This document shows positions 1 through 8,929 of a stretch of 58,112 nucleotides of DNA, piece by piece. Where the stretch lies: assembly GCA_017437065.1 (NCBI GenBank), contig JAFSBX010000042.1, positions 1 through 58,112 on the forward strand, in the 5' to 3' direction. A program made the position numbers and the translations under genes. Numbering within the stretch: the first letter of the stretch is position 1; each line of letters starts with the position of its first letter. The notes beneath the pieces were generated by a model. That model saw nothing but the letters and a program-made list of their open reading frames with translations, ran no database searches and was not told the DNA's origin. Source of the stretch: Lachnospiraceae bacterium. Lineage in GTDB: Bacteria > Bacillota > Clostridia > Lachnospirales > Lachnospiraceae.

Positions 1-534
1 GTTAATCTGAGTTAAGTTTACCACACGGAGGGTGAAATTGTCACTGTAGATATACGGATTTTTAACATTCATTAATTGATAAGTGGCATAGAATTCCGGA
101 TAGTCGGGAAAAAGAGTATAGTCAAGAAATCCGATATGTATAACGGCCTTTGCTTCAGAATAATCCTGTCCGTGCTGTAGCTGATCATAAGAGCGACAGA
201 GATAGCTAATGGACCGATTTATCCAATTGAGTTTATTAGCGACCTGCATTTCCAGATTTATATAAGTATTGTCATTCAAAATCACGTGAATATCCAAACG
301 GAATTCCTTATCCTCTATAGCTTGTCCTAAAATGATAGGATTCGTAATGGTAACAGAAATTACTTCTTGCTCTTCAAGGTGGAGAAGCGCACATATAAGT
401 CCTTTTAAAACTTTGTTATTCTTTTGAAGGACAGCACGGAACATGTAGTCATTGGTCATGCCATAAGGAATTTCTCCTGTGGCATTTTGAAAAGAAATGT
501 CAAAGTTAGATAAATTAAGTTCGATATGATTCAT
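1..534 (-). CDS. Rpn-type PD-(D/E)XK nuclease / putative transposase (partial, 3' end outside window)
   Basis: I translated this frame by hand because it runs off the window edge: 178 codons are open from ATG at 534 down to base 1. The protein begins MNHIELNLSNFDISFQN and contains GMTNDYMFRAVLQ, then LDIHV (Asp81) and NLEMQV (Glu95, Gln97). The D...ExQ arrangement is that of the Rpn/PDDEXK_2 family, which are PD-(D/E)XK DNA endonucleases linked to recombination and often annotated as transposases. AGAAAGGAAC sits before the ATG. Such genes are usually multicopy in Lachnospiraceae genomes. The C-terminal part is missing only because the window ends. Family assignment is by motif; activity is inferred. 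Confidence 0.8.
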   Translation of the reverse strand, partial: MNHIELNLSNFDISFQNATGEIPYGMTNDYMFRAVLQKNNKVLKGLICALLHLEEQEVISVTITNPIILGQAIEDKEFRLDIHVILNDNTYINLEMQVANKLNWINRSISYLCRSYDQLQHGQDYSEAKAVIHIGFLDYTLFPDYPEFYATYQLMNVKNPYIYSDNFTLRVVNLTQIN

Positions 535-950
535 AGAATTGTTCCTTTCTAAAAACGTTTCGATTCAGCATATGTAATAGATTTGTCAGATACATTTGAA
601 TTCCCAAGATATGATTTTATGAAATACAAGAAAAATAAGAATATACATCATAAAACTACAATCATGTAAAGTATATAAAAGGAAACATATGCTGAAATCA
701 GCTGAAACTAAATAATTAAAGTATAAAAGAAATGACTTGCGTAATAGAAATACTACGCGACTCACAAATTTTTTATAGCATATCATGAGACAAGATACAA
801 TCCTTTTTTCAATGATTGCAGATAGAAATTTTTTTTTGTTTATACGTTATGAGTTAAAGGATTATAACAAGATATGGTGGTCAAAAAAAAGAAATGAAAA
901 AAATATACAAGATATTGTATTGTGCATTTTGACAGATGTGATAATAGAAA
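535..950. other. Intergenic stretch without a supported gene
   Basis: AT-rich region between the divergent start of the Rpn-type gene and the terminator of purC. Short open frames exist on both strands (about 66 and 85 codons) but have no ribosome site, no recognisable family and skewed composition, so they are not called. A short inverted repeat (TGCGTA/TACGCG) lies near 734-760. I see nothing else in it beyond promoter space for the minus-strand gene. Confidence 0.6.
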
Positions 951-995
951 GGGAGTGTTGGTCGGACGAAAAATTAGTCCTGACACAACGCTCCC
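951..995 (-). terminator. Intrinsic terminator of purC
   Basis: GGGAGTGTTG (951-960) pairs with CAACGCTCCC (986-995) with one G-U. The inner arms GTCGGAC and GTCC(t)GAC extend the stem around an AT-rich loop. On the minus strand the stem is followed by TTTCTATTAT, as expected for a terminator 36 bases after the purC stop. The plus-strand side is also AT-rich, so it may act in both directions. Confidence 0.75.
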
Positions 996-1030
996 ACATT
1001 TATTTTATTAATACATATCTGTTAAACAAA

Positions 1031-1714
1031 TTATCTGTTTAAGATTAATTTTGTTAATTCAACCGGATCAACAATCTTTCCGTCTTTGTAAACACGCATG
1101 TTTCCGGAAGCGATTTCATCGATAAGGATTACTTCGTCGTTGTTGTAACCGAACTCGAATTTGATATCCCATAAATCAAGACCGATAGATTTTAAATCAT
1201 CAGCTACGATTTTTGTGATTTTTAAAGTCTGTTCTTTCATGCTTTCGAACATTGCAGGAGTCATTACGCCTAATGCAGCAAGACCTTCACCTGTAACAAG
1301 AGGATCGCCTAATGCATCATTTTTGAAAGTACACTCAACATAGCCGCCTTCTAAAACAGTACCATCTTCCATGTACTCACCGTATCTGCGGATAAAGCTT
1401 CCTGTTGCTACTAAACGGCAGATTACTTCTAAACCATGACCGAATACAGTTGCAGGAAGAACTTCCATAGTTGCATTTTCAACATCAGCGCTAACATAGT
1501 GAGTTTTGATGCCTGCATTCTTTAAAAGTTCAAAATAGTGGATAGAAGTTTCTAAGTTTGCTTTACCGATTCCTTCGATAGTAAGTCCAACGCTGTTCTC
1601 GCCCGGATCGAATACGCCGTCTTTTCCAGTACAGTCGTCTTTGAATTTCAACATTACATTGCCGTTGTCAAGGCTGAATACGTCTTTTGTTTTACCTTCA
1701 TAAATTTTTTTCAT
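1031..1714 (-). CDS. purC: Phosphoribosylaminoimidazole-succinocarboxamide synthase (SAICAR synthetase)
   Basis: 227-aa protein beginning [13 protein letters not shown], the standard N-terminus of PurC, with the ATP-binding and CAIR/aspartate-binding segments of the family ([30 protein letters not shown]). It joins CAIR and aspartate using ATP in purine biosynthesis and acts in the cytoplasm. Length matches the usual 230-240 aa. The ribosome site AAGGAG lies 8 bases before the ATG. Here it stands alone with its own terminator and not within a pur operon. Promoter space is the AT-rich interval 1715-1941 shared with the divergent GH2 gene. Confidence 0.96.
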   Translation of the reverse strand: MKKIYEGKTKDVFSLDNGNVMLKFKDDCTGKDGVFDPGENSVGLTIEGIGKANLETSIHYFELLKNAGIKTHYVSADVENATMEVLPATVFGHGLEVICRLVATGSFIRRYGEYMEDGTVLEGGYVECTFKNDALGDPLVTGEGLAALGVMTPAMFESMKEQTLKITKIVADDLKSIGLDLWDIKFEFGYNNDEVILIDEIASGNMRVYKDGKIVDPVELTKLILNR

Positions 1715-1941
1715 CGTTCATTCTCCTTAGTTATAAAAAGGTGTGTTAGGTAACTAACATAAATACTTTAGCACAGTTTATACCCAGTTGAAAATATTTT
1801 CTTGAAAAAAAATTTATTTTTTTTTTTTTAAATTCAAATAAAAATATTGCTATTTTCCCTAAAAATTATTCGTAAGGAAAAATTTAAAGTGTGATAATAT
1901 AACCTTATGATAATGTAAAAAATAAATTTGGGAGGTTTAGC

Positions 1942-4188
1942 ATGAGACAAATTATTGATTTAAATTACAAGTGGGCGTTTTCAAAAGAAGCAGGAGAAAT
2001 TCCGCAGACGATACCGGCACACTGGTATTGGGTAAATCTTCCTCATTCATGGAATAATATTGATGGACAGGATGGCGGAAACGATTATTATCGTGGAACC
2101 TGTTATTATGCAAAAGAAATTGATAAGAGTGAATTACCGGAAAGTGAACAGTATTATCTGGAATTCCGGGGAGCAAATGCATCCGCAGATGTATATTTAA
2201 ATGGAAAGAAGCTGGCATCACATGACGGCGGTTATTCCACATGGCGTGTGAACATTACAGATGCTTTGGAAAATCAGAATCTGCTTGTTGTGGCAGTGGA
2301 CAATGGAATCAATGACAGAGTGTATCCACAGAATGCAGATTTTACTTTCTATGGAGGTTTGTATCGTAATGTCAGCATTATTGCAGTAAAGGAGTCGCAC
2401 TTTGATTTGGACTATTACGGAGGTCCGGGAATCAGGGTGACACCGGAAATAAATGGTGCAGATGCCAATGTAGAAGTGGAAGTTTATCTGACAAATGCAA
2501 AAGCAGGGCAGGAACTTTTCTATCAGTTAAAAGCGGCGGATGGAACAGTAGTTGCAGAAGGCAGACAGAGTGCGGATACTACGCAGGCAACTTTTAAAAT
2601 TGAAAATGTTCATTTATGGCACGGAAGAAAAGATCCTTATCTTTATACTGCAGAAGTGACTTTAATGGATGGAGAAAATGTGCTGGATACAGTAAGTACA
2701 AGATTCGGATGCCGTACTTTTGAAATTGATCCGGAAAAAGGTTTTATTCTGAATGGTGAAAGCTATCCGCTACATGGTGTGTCCCGCCATCAGGACAGAT
2801 GGGGGCTGGGGAATGCATTGCTTCCGGAACACCATGAAGAAGATATGGATTTGATTTGTGAAATGGGTGCGAATACAATTCGTCTGGCACACTATCAGCA
2901 TGACCAGTATTTTTATGATTTATGTGATGAAAGAGGTATGGTTATCTGGGCGGAAATTCCATACATTTCCAGTCATATGCCGACAGGACGTGAGAATACT
3001 ATTTCCCAGATGAAAGAACTTGTAATACAGAATTATAACCATCCAAGTATCGTAGTATGGGGACTTTCTAATGAAATTACAATGACAGGAAAGAGCAATC
3101 CTGACATGATTGAAAACCATAATATTTTAAATGACATGGTACATGAAATGGATAAAACAAGACTGACAACCATTGCAGTAGTAAGTATGTGCGATATTCA
3201 TGACCCGTATATTCAGATACCGGATGTGGTTTCACACAATCACTATTTCGGATGGTACGGCGGTGACACATCCATGAACGGTCCGTGGTTTGATAACTTC
3301 CATAAAGAATATCCGAATATTCCGGTTGGTATGAGTGAGTATGGATGCGAGGCGCTGGACTGGCACACTTCTAATCCGATGCAGGGAGATTATACAGAAG
3401 AATATCAGGCATACTATCATGAAGAACTGATTAAACAGCTCTTTACCAGACCATATATCTGGGCTACCCATGTATGGAATATGTTTGATTTTGGTGCGGA
3501 TGCCAGATGTGAAGGCGGTGAGAACGGTCAGAACCACAAAGGACTTATTACGTTTGACCGTAAATATAAGAAAGACTCTTTCTATGCATATAAAGCATGG
3601 TTATCGGATGAACCTTTTGTACACATTTGTGGAAAACGTTATGTAGACCGTGTGGAAGAGGAAACAAAAGTGACTGTTTACTCCAATCTGCCGGAAGTAG
3701 AATTGTTTGTGAACGGCAAGAGTCTTGGCAAACAGACAAGCGAAGAGCATTTCTTCTATTTCAGTGTGCCGAATGCAGGAGAATCCGTTCTGACAGCAGT
3801 TGCGGGCGACTGCAAAGACGAAAGCCATATCCGCAAAGTGGAAGTATTCAACGAAGCATATCGTTTGAAAGAAAAAGGTGCAGTACTGAATTGGTTTGAT
3901 ATTACCGAAGTAGAAGGCTGTTATTCCTTGAATGATAAGATGAGTGATGTTATGAAAGCTCCGGCAGGTCAGGAATTGTTTATGGGACTGATGAAGCAGA
4001 TTGGCATGCAGAAAGAAGGTCAGGAATCCATGATTAAGGCGGAGAATATGGGACCGATGATGGAAATGATGGGCGGTTTTACCGTACTCAGACTTTTGAA
4101 ATTGTTTGGAGCAGCCAATGTTAATTTGACAAAAGAGCAGATGCTTGGATTAAATGAGCAGTTGAATCAGATTAAGCGTGTAGAATAA
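1942..4188 (+). CDS. Glycoside hydrolase family 2, probable beta-glucuronidase
   Basis: 748-aa cytoplasmic enzyme (no signal peptide). An N-terminal jelly-roll/sugar-binding domain (about residues 1-170), an Ig-like domain (about 175-270) and a TIM barrel carry the GH2 acid/base Glu378 in GLSNEIT and nucleophile Glu466 in MSEYGC. An N-x-K motif (Asn531-His-Lys533, in QNHKG) aligns with the carboxylate-binding NxK of beta-glucuronidases. It lies directly upstream of five genes for glucuronate breakdown, so release of glucuronate from glucuronides is the best inference. A beta-galactosidase cannot be excluded because some GH2 members share a similar NxK-like stretch. An extra Met-rich helical tail (about 660-748) lies beyond the catalytic core. 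GGGAGG precedes the ATG. Confidence 0.85.
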   Translation: MRQIIDLNYKWAFSKEAGEIPQTIPAHWYWVNLPHSWNNIDGQDGGNDYYRGTCYYAKEIDKSELPESEQYYLEFRGANASADVYLNGKKLASHDGGYSTWRVNITDALENQNLLVVAVDNGINDRVYPQNADFTFYGGLYRNVSIIAVKESHFDLDYYGGPGIRVTPEINGADANVEVEVYLTNAKAGQELFYQLKAADGTVVAEGRQSADTTQATFKIENVHLWHGRKDPYLYTAEVTLMDGENVLDTVSTRFGCRTFEIDPEKGFILNGESYPLHGVSRHQDRWGLGNALLPEHHEEDMDLICEMGANTIRLAHYQHDQYFYDLCDERGMVIWAEIPYISSHMPTGRENTISQMKELVIQNYNHPSIVVWGLSNEITMTGKSNPDMIENHNILNDMVHEMDKTRLTTIAVVSMCDIHDPYIQIPDVVSHNHYFGWYGGDTSMNGPWFDNFHKEYPNIPVGMSEYGCEALDWHTSNPMQGDYTEEYQAYYHEELIKQLFTRPYIWATHVWNMFDFGADARCEGGENGQNHKGLITFDRKYKKDSFYAYKAWLSDEPFVHICGKRYVDRVEEETKVTVYSNLPEVELFVNGKSLGKQTSEEHFFYFSVPNAGESVLTAVAGDCKDESHIRKVEVFNEAYRLKEKGAVLNWFDITEVEGCYSLNDKMSDVMKAPAGQELFMGLMKQIGMQKEGQESMIKAENMGPMMEMMGGFTVLRLLKLFGAANVNLTKEQMLGLNEQLNQIKRVE

Positions 4189-4213
4189 AAAATCTTTATA
4201 AATGAGATTGTTC

Positions 4214-4253
4214 AGCCTGCAAATTTGAAATTATAAGTTCAGATTTGCAGGCT
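4214..4253. repeat. Strong inverted repeat between GH2 gene and uxuA
   Basis: AGCCTGCAAAT (4214-4224) is exactly repeated in inverse as ATTTGCAGGCT (4243-4253), and the inner arms TTGAA/TTCAG extend the stem. No T-run follows on the plus strand (AAAGAAAAG does), so it is not a typical terminator for the GH2 message. It could stabilise the upstream mRNA or attenuate the operon. Confidence 0.65.
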
Positions 4254-4313
4254 AAAGAAAAGATAATATCAATCGTGTAAAAGCCGTATGGAACGAAAGG
4301 AGACCGCAAAACT

Positions 4314-5381
4314 ATGGAAATGACATTAAGATGGTATGGTGCAAAATTTGATACAGTAACCTTAAAACAAATCCGACAGATTCCGGGTGTCACAGGAGTT
4401 ATCACTACCCTTTATGACACCACACCGGGTGAGGTATGGAGCAGGGAACGCATCCGTGCCATGAAAGAAGAAGTAGAGGCAGCAGGACTTCACATTGCCG
4501 GCATTGAAAGCGTAAACATTCATGATGCAATCAAAACCGGAGCCCCGGAAAGAGACCAATATATTGCGAATTATATCGAAACCTTGGAAAATCTGGGACA
4601 GGAGGACATCCATCTGGTATGCTACAACTTCATGCCGGTGTTTGACTGGACACGTACCGAGCTTGCGCGTATGCGACCCGACGGCTCTACCGTACTTGCC
4701 TACACACAGGAAGCAGTAGATGCCTTAGACCCGGAAAAAATGTTTGATTCCATTGCCGGAGACATGAACGGAAGTATCATGCCGGGCTGGGAACCGGAAC
4801 GTATGGCAAAAGTAAAAGAACTGTTTGCCTTGTACGAAGACGTGGATGACGAAAAACTGTTTGCAAACCTGAAATACTTCCTCGAAAAAATCATGCCGGT
4901 CTGCGATAAATATGACATCAACATGGCAATCCATCCGGATGACCCTGCATGGAGCGTATTCGGACTTCCACGTATTATTATAAATAAAGAAAACATTCTC
5001 AGAATGATGAAAATGGTGGACAATCCGCACAATGGCGTGACCTTCTGCTCCGGTTCCTACGGAACAAATTTAGACAACGATTTGCCGGACATGATCCGTT
5101 CCTTAAAAGGAAGAATTCATTTTGCCCATGTGCGTAACCTGAAATTCAACTCCCCTACGGATTTTGAAGAGGCAGCACACCTTTCTTCCGATGGAACCTT
5201 TGATATGTACGAAATTATGAAAGCACTTTATGAAATCGGATTTACCGGACCTATCCGCCCGGATCACGGACGTATGATCTGGGACGAAGTGGCAATGCCG
5301 GGATACGGCTTGTATGACAGAGCTTTAGGCGCAACTTATCTGAACGGACTTTGGGAAGCGATTGAGAAAGGAGCACGATAA
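4314..5381 (+). CDS. uxuA: Mannonate dehydratase
   Basis: 355-aa UxuA. It begins MEMTLRWYG and has the family segments PGVTGVITTLYD, GIESVNIHDAIKTG, HPDDPAW, TFCSGSYG, HFAHVRN and RPDHGRMIW. It dehydrates D-mannonate to 2-keto-3-deoxygluconate in the cytoplasm using a divalent metal held by His/Cys/Asp ligands in those blocks. Length is normal for Firmicutes UxuA. GAAAGGAG precedes the ATG. It sits upstream of uxuB with one base between the uxuA stop (5379-5381) and the uxuB ATG at 5383, so the two are translationally coupled. Confidence 0.95.
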   Translation: MEMTLRWYGAKFDTVTLKQIRQIPGVTGVITTLYDTTPGEVWSRERIRAMKEEVEAAGLHIAGIESVNIHDAIKTGAPERDQYIANYIETLENLGQEDIHLVCYNFMPVFDWTRTELARMRPDGSTVLAYTQEAVDALDPEKMFDSIAGDMNGSIMPGWEPERMAKVKELFALYEDVDDEKLFANLKYFLEKIMPVCDKYDINMAIHPDDPAWSVFGLPRIIINKENILRMMKMVDNPHNGVTFCSGSYGTNLDNDLPDMIRSLKGRIHFAHVRNLKFNSPTDFEEAAHLSSDGTFDMYEIMKALYEIGFTGPIRPDHGRMIWDEVAMPGYGLYDRALGATYLNGLWEAIEKGAR

Positions 5382-5382
5382 C

Positions 5383-6996
5383 ATGAAGCTGAACCATGCA
5401 GAACTGAAAAACAGAGCACAGTGGGAAGAAAAAGGATATCACCTGCCGGAATATGACAGAGAGGCAGTAGCGGCGGCAACGAAAGAAAATCCTTTCTGGA
5501 TTCATTTTGGAGCAGGTAATATTTTCCGTGCTTTCCAGGCAAATGCAGTACAGAACATGCTGAATGCAGGGAACCTCGACAGAGGACTTGTGGTAGTGGA
5601 AGGCTTTGACTATGAAATCATAGAAAAAATGTACCGCCCCCACGATGATTATTCCTTACTTGTCACCTTAAAAGCAGACGGAAACATCGAAAAAACCATT
5701 GTGGGAAGCATTATGGAATCCTGTATTCTGGACTCGGAAAATGCACCGGAATTTGCAAGATTACGTGAAATTTTTAGCAAAGACTCTCTGCAGATGGCAA
5801 CCTTTACCATCACAGAAAAAGGTTACAGTCTGGTAAATGGAAAAGGAGAACTCCTTCCGGTAGTGGAAGCAGATTTTAAAGCCGGACCGGAACAGCCTGC
5901 AAGCTATATCGGCAAGGTAGTATCCCTGCTATATACACGTTTTAAAGCCGGAGAGAAACCGATTGCCATGGTCAGCATGGATAACTGTTCCCATAACGGC
6001 GACAAACTCTATGCTGCAGTAAAAACCTTTGCAGAAAAATGGCAGGAAAACGGACTGGTGGAGGCAGGATTTACGGATTACATCAACGCAAAAGACAAAG
6101 TATCCTTCCCATGGACCATGATTGACAAGATTACCCCCCGTCCGGATGCTTCTGTGGAAGAAATCCTGAAAAAGGATGGAGTGGAAGACTTGGAGCCGGT
6201 AATTACTTCAAAAAATACTTATGTTGCACCCTTTGTCAATGCAGAGGAATGCGAATATCTTGTCATTGAAGATGCCTTCCCCAACGGACGTCCGGCACTG
6301 GAAAAAGGCGGTCTGATTTTTACGGAGCGTGAGACCGTAGACAAGGTGGAAAAGATGAAAGTATGTACTTGTTTAAATCCCCTTCACACCACACTGGCTG
6401 TTTACGGATGTCTTCTTGGCTATGAGAAAATTTCAGAAGAAATGAAAGATACAGAGCTTCGCAAGATGGTGGAAATCATCGGTTATAAAGAGGGACTTCC
6501 GGTAGTGGTAAATCCGGGAATTCTTGACCCGAAAGAGTTTATTGATACGGTACTGAATGTGCGTATTCCGAATCCGTTCATGCCGGATACCCCACAGCGA
6601 ATTGCAACGGATACTTCCCAGAAGCTTGCCATCCGTTTTGGAGAAACGATTAAGGCTTATCATGCATCGGAAACGCTGAATGTAGAGGATTTGAAACTGA
6701 TTCCGCTTGTGTTTGCAGGCTGGCTTCGTTACCTGATGGCAGTGGATGACAACGGCAATGCTTTTGAATTAAGCCCTGACCCGCTTCTGGATGCAGTCCG
6801 CCCCCATGTGGCAGGAATTAAGCTTGGAGAAGAAAATGACGTGGAAACGGCACTGAAACCGGTACTTGGTGATAAAGCTATTTTCGGTGTGGATTTGTAT
6901 GAAATGGGACTGGCTGACAGAGTGTGCGGCTACTTCCGTGAACTGACAGCAGGTGTAGGTGCGGTACGACAGACGTTGAAGAAATATGTTGGATAA
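5383..6996 (+). CDS. uxuB: Fructuronate reductase (mannitol dehydrogenase family)
   Basis: 537 aa from ATG at 5383, chosen because AAAGGAG at 5367-5373 is correctly spaced. A longer TTG frame from 5362 has no ribosome site. An N-terminal nucleotide-binding domain carries IHFGAGNIFRAF (about 44-55). The C-terminal mannitol-dehydrogenase domain has the catalytic block with Lys, Asn and His (MKVCTCLNPLHTTLA). It reduces fructuronate to mannonate with NAD(P)H, the step before UxuA. The gene runs without terminator into the aldolase gene 37 bases later. Identity as UxuB rather than UxaB or mannitol dehydrogenase rests on its pairing with uxuA. Confidence 0.92.
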   Translation: MKLNHAELKNRAQWEEKGYHLPEYDREAVAAATKENPFWIHFGAGNIFRAFQANAVQNMLNAGNLDRGLVVVEGFDYEIIEKMYRPHDDYSLLVTLKADGNIEKTIVGSIMESCILDSENAPEFARLREIFSKDSLQMATFTITEKGYSLVNGKGELLPVVEADFKAGPEQPASYIGKVVSLLYTRFKAGEKPIAMVSMDNCSHNGDKLYAAVKTFAEKWQENGLVEAGFTDYINAKDKVSFPWTMIDKITPRPDASVEEILKKDGVEDLEPVITSKNTYVAPFVNAEECEYLVIEDAFPNGRPALEKGGLIFTERETVDKVEKMKVCTCLNPLHTTLAVYGCLLGYEKISEEMKDTELRKMVEIIGYKEGLPVVVNPGILDPKEFIDTVLNVRIPNPFMPDTPQRIATDTSQKLAIRFGETIKAYHASETLNVEDLKLIPLVFAGWLRYLMAVDDNGNAFELSPDPLLDAVRPHVAGIKLGEENDVETALKPVLGDKAIFGVDLYEMGLADRVCGYFRELTAGVGAVRQTLKKYVG

Positions 6997-7033
6997 AAGA
7001 TGATGAATGGAGAAGAGGAGGAGTGGAAGAAGA

Positions 7034-7675
7034 ATGAATGCAGTATTAGAAAAGATTCAGGAAATCGGAATTGTACCGGTAGTTGTACTGGATGACGCAA
7101 AAGATGCCAAACCTTTGGCAGAAGCTTTATGTGCAGGCGGACTTCCCTGTGCGGAAGTTACCTTCCGTACCGAGGCAGCAGAAGAAGCCATCCGCATTAT
7201 GGCAAAAGAATTCCCGGACATGCTGGTAGGTGCGGGAACGGTGCTGACAACAGAGCAGGTGGATCGTGCCGTAGCGGCAGGGGCAAAATTTATCGTAAGT
7301 CCCGGACTCAATCCAAGAATTGTAAAGTATTGTGTGGAGAAAGGCATTCTCATTACTCCGGGATGTTCCAGTGCAAGTGATATTGAGCAGGCGCTGGAAA
7401 ACGGACTGGAGGTTGTGAAGTTTTTCCCGGCAGAACCGGCAGGCGGCTTAACTATGATAAAGGCACTGGCAGCACCTTATGTAGGGGTGAAGTTCATGCC
7501 GACAGGTGGTATCAATGCTTCCAACGTGAGGGATTATCTTGCCTATAACCGCATTCTTGCCTGTGGCGGAAGCTGGATGGTAAAAGGTGATCTGGTGAAA
7601 GCCGGCGATTTTGCGAAGATTACGGAACTGACAAAAGAGGCAGTAGAGATTGTAAAAGAAAGCAGAAAGAAATAG
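7034..7675 (+). CDS. eda: 2-dehydro-3-deoxyphosphogluconate (KDPG) aldolase / 4-hydroxy-2-oxoglutarate aldolase
   Basis: 213 aa from ATG at 7034 (AGGAGG at 7016-7021). An ATG at 7007 in the same frame has no upstream ribosome site. It is a class I Schiff-base aldolase: CAEVTFRT carries the general base Glu41, VGAGTVLT and SPGLNP line the barrel, and VKFFPAEP carries the Schiff-base Lys129. It cleaves KDPG to pyruvate and glyceraldehyde-3-phosphate, the last step of the hexuronate route. Position between uxuB and kdgK supports the role. Length is typical of the family. Confidence 0.95.
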   Translation: MNAVLEKIQEIGIVPVVVLDDAKDAKPLAEALCAGGLPCAEVTFRTEAAEEAIRIMAKEFPDMLVGAGTVLTTEQVDRAVAAGAKFIVSPGLNPRIVKYCVEKGILITPGCSSASDIEQALENGLEVVKFFPAEPAGGLTMIKALAAPYVGVKFMPTGGINASNVRDYLAYNRILACGGSWMVKGDLVKAGDFAKITELTKEAVEIVKESRKK

Positions 7676-7790
7676 AACGTAAAGTCTAAGATGATTTCAA
7701 AAAGGAATTTATATTCGTGGGTAGATTTGTGTCTGTACAAAGAATAGCAAGCTGTTCCTTGTAAATCAGCAGGCGAAAAGAAAGGTAAGG

Positions 7791-8822
7791 ATGAAAATGA
7801 AAGGAAAAGTAGTTACATTTGGTGAATTAATGCTCCGACTGGCACCGGAAGGTTATTACCGCTTTATTCAGGCAGATAAATTTGGTGCAACCTTTGGCGG
7901 TGGAGAGGCAAACGTTGCCGTGTCTTTGGCAAACTATGGTTTTGATGCTGCATTTGTTTCCAAGCTTCCGGCACATGAAATCGGTCAGGCGGCGGTCAAC
8001 TCCCTTAGAAAATATGGTGTGGACGTTTCCCGTATTGCCAGAGGCGGTGACAGAGTGGGTATCTATTACCTGGAAAAAGGGGCATCCCAGAGACCTTCCA
8101 AAGTTATTTACGACAGAGCAGGTTCTTCCATTTATACAGCATCTAGTGAAGACTTTGACTGGAAAGAAATCTTTGCGGGGGCGGACTGGTTCCATTTCAC
8201 AGGAATTACCCCTGCACTCAATGATAACGTAGCGGCTATCTGTTTAGAGGCATGTAAGGCGGCAAAAGAAGCAGGAGTCAAAGTTTCCTGTGATTTAAAC
8301 TACCGCAATAAGCTGTGGAGCAAGGAAAAAGCGGGCAAAGTGATGGCTGAATTATGTCAGTATGTGGATGTCTGCATTGCCAACGAAGAGGATGCGGCGG
8401 ACGTATTCGGAATCCATGCGGCAGATACCGACGTTACCGCAGGCGAAGTTAACCACGAAGGTTACAAAGACGTGGCAAAACAGCTGGCAGACAGATTTGG
8501 TTTTGAGAAAGTGGCAATTACTTTAAGAGAGTCTCTTTCTGCCAATGACAACAACTGGTCCGCCATGCTTTATGATGGAAATGATTATTATTTCAGTAAA
8601 AAATACAAAATGCACATCGTAGACCGTGTGGGCGGTGGAGACAGCTTTGGCGGCGGTCTGATTGCCGCACAGTTAAGCGGTTATGATGCACAGCGTTCCA
8701 TTGAGTTTGCAGTAGCGGCATCCTGCCTGAAACATTCCATTGAAGGCGACTACAACATGGTAACCATGGAAGAAGTGGAAAAACTGGCAGGCGGAGACGG
8801 TTCAGGTCGTGTCCAACGCTAA
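7791..8822 (+). CDS. kdgK: 2-keto-3-deoxygluconate kinase (PfkB family)
   Basis: 343-aa ribokinase/PfkB sugar kinase. It has the N-terminal GGGEANVAVSLA substrate-binding motif, CDLNYRNKLW, and the C-terminal signature DRVGGGDSFGGG with the catalytic Asp. The usual GAGD is GGGD here, which is common in KDG kinases of this group. It phosphorylates KDG to KDPG for the aldolase encoded just upstream. AAAGGTAAGG precedes the ATG. The last codons (after GSG) and the stop lie inside an inverted repeat (8812-8878), so the extreme C-terminus may be encoded by inserted repeat DNA. Confidence 0.93.
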   Translation: MKMKGKVVTFGELMLRLAPEGYYRFIQADKFGATFGGGEANVAVSLANYGFDAAFVSKLPAHEIGQAAVNSLRKYGVDVSRIARGGDRVGIYYLEKGASQRPSKVIYDRAGSSIYTASSEDFDWKEIFAGADWFHFTGITPALNDNVAAICLEACKAAKEAGVKVSCDLNYRNKLWSKEKAGKVMAELCQYVDVCIANEEDAADVFGIHAADTDVTAGEVNHEGYKDVAKQLADRFGFEKVAITLRESLSANDNNWSAMLYDGNDYYFSKKYKMHIVDRVGGGDSFGGGLIAAQLSGYDAQRSIEFAVAASCLKHSIEGDYNMVTMEEVEKLAGGDGSGRVQR

Positions 8823-8904
8823 AAGATTTTCTAAGACAACAAAGGACGTTGTCTAAGAAAATCTAAGTTTAGCGTGGAAGAATGTCTCAGTGAGACATTC
8901 TTCC
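8812..8904. repeat. Two tandem long hairpins, REP-like, between kdgK and uxaC
   Basis: Hairpin 1: arms 8824-8840 and 8848-8864 are complementary over 17 bases with a single TA/AT mismatch step. The outer arms TCCAACGCT (8812-8820) and AGCGTGGA (8871-8878) extend the stem and cover the kdgK stop codon. Hairpin 2: GGAAGAATGTCTC (8876-8888) and GAGACATTCTTCC (8892-8904) are perfect with a 3-base loop. No T-run follows, so these are not simple terminators. A dispersed REP/MITE-like repeat that also stabilises or trims the polycistronic mRNA is the likeliest reading. Confidence 0.7.
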
Positions 8905-8929
8905 CACAAAAAGGGCAGGGAGATGAAGT

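Noticed and set aside
785-1042. 85-codon plus-strand open frame before purC
   Set aside because: No ribosome site, no recognisable family, and it runs through the purC terminator hairpin.
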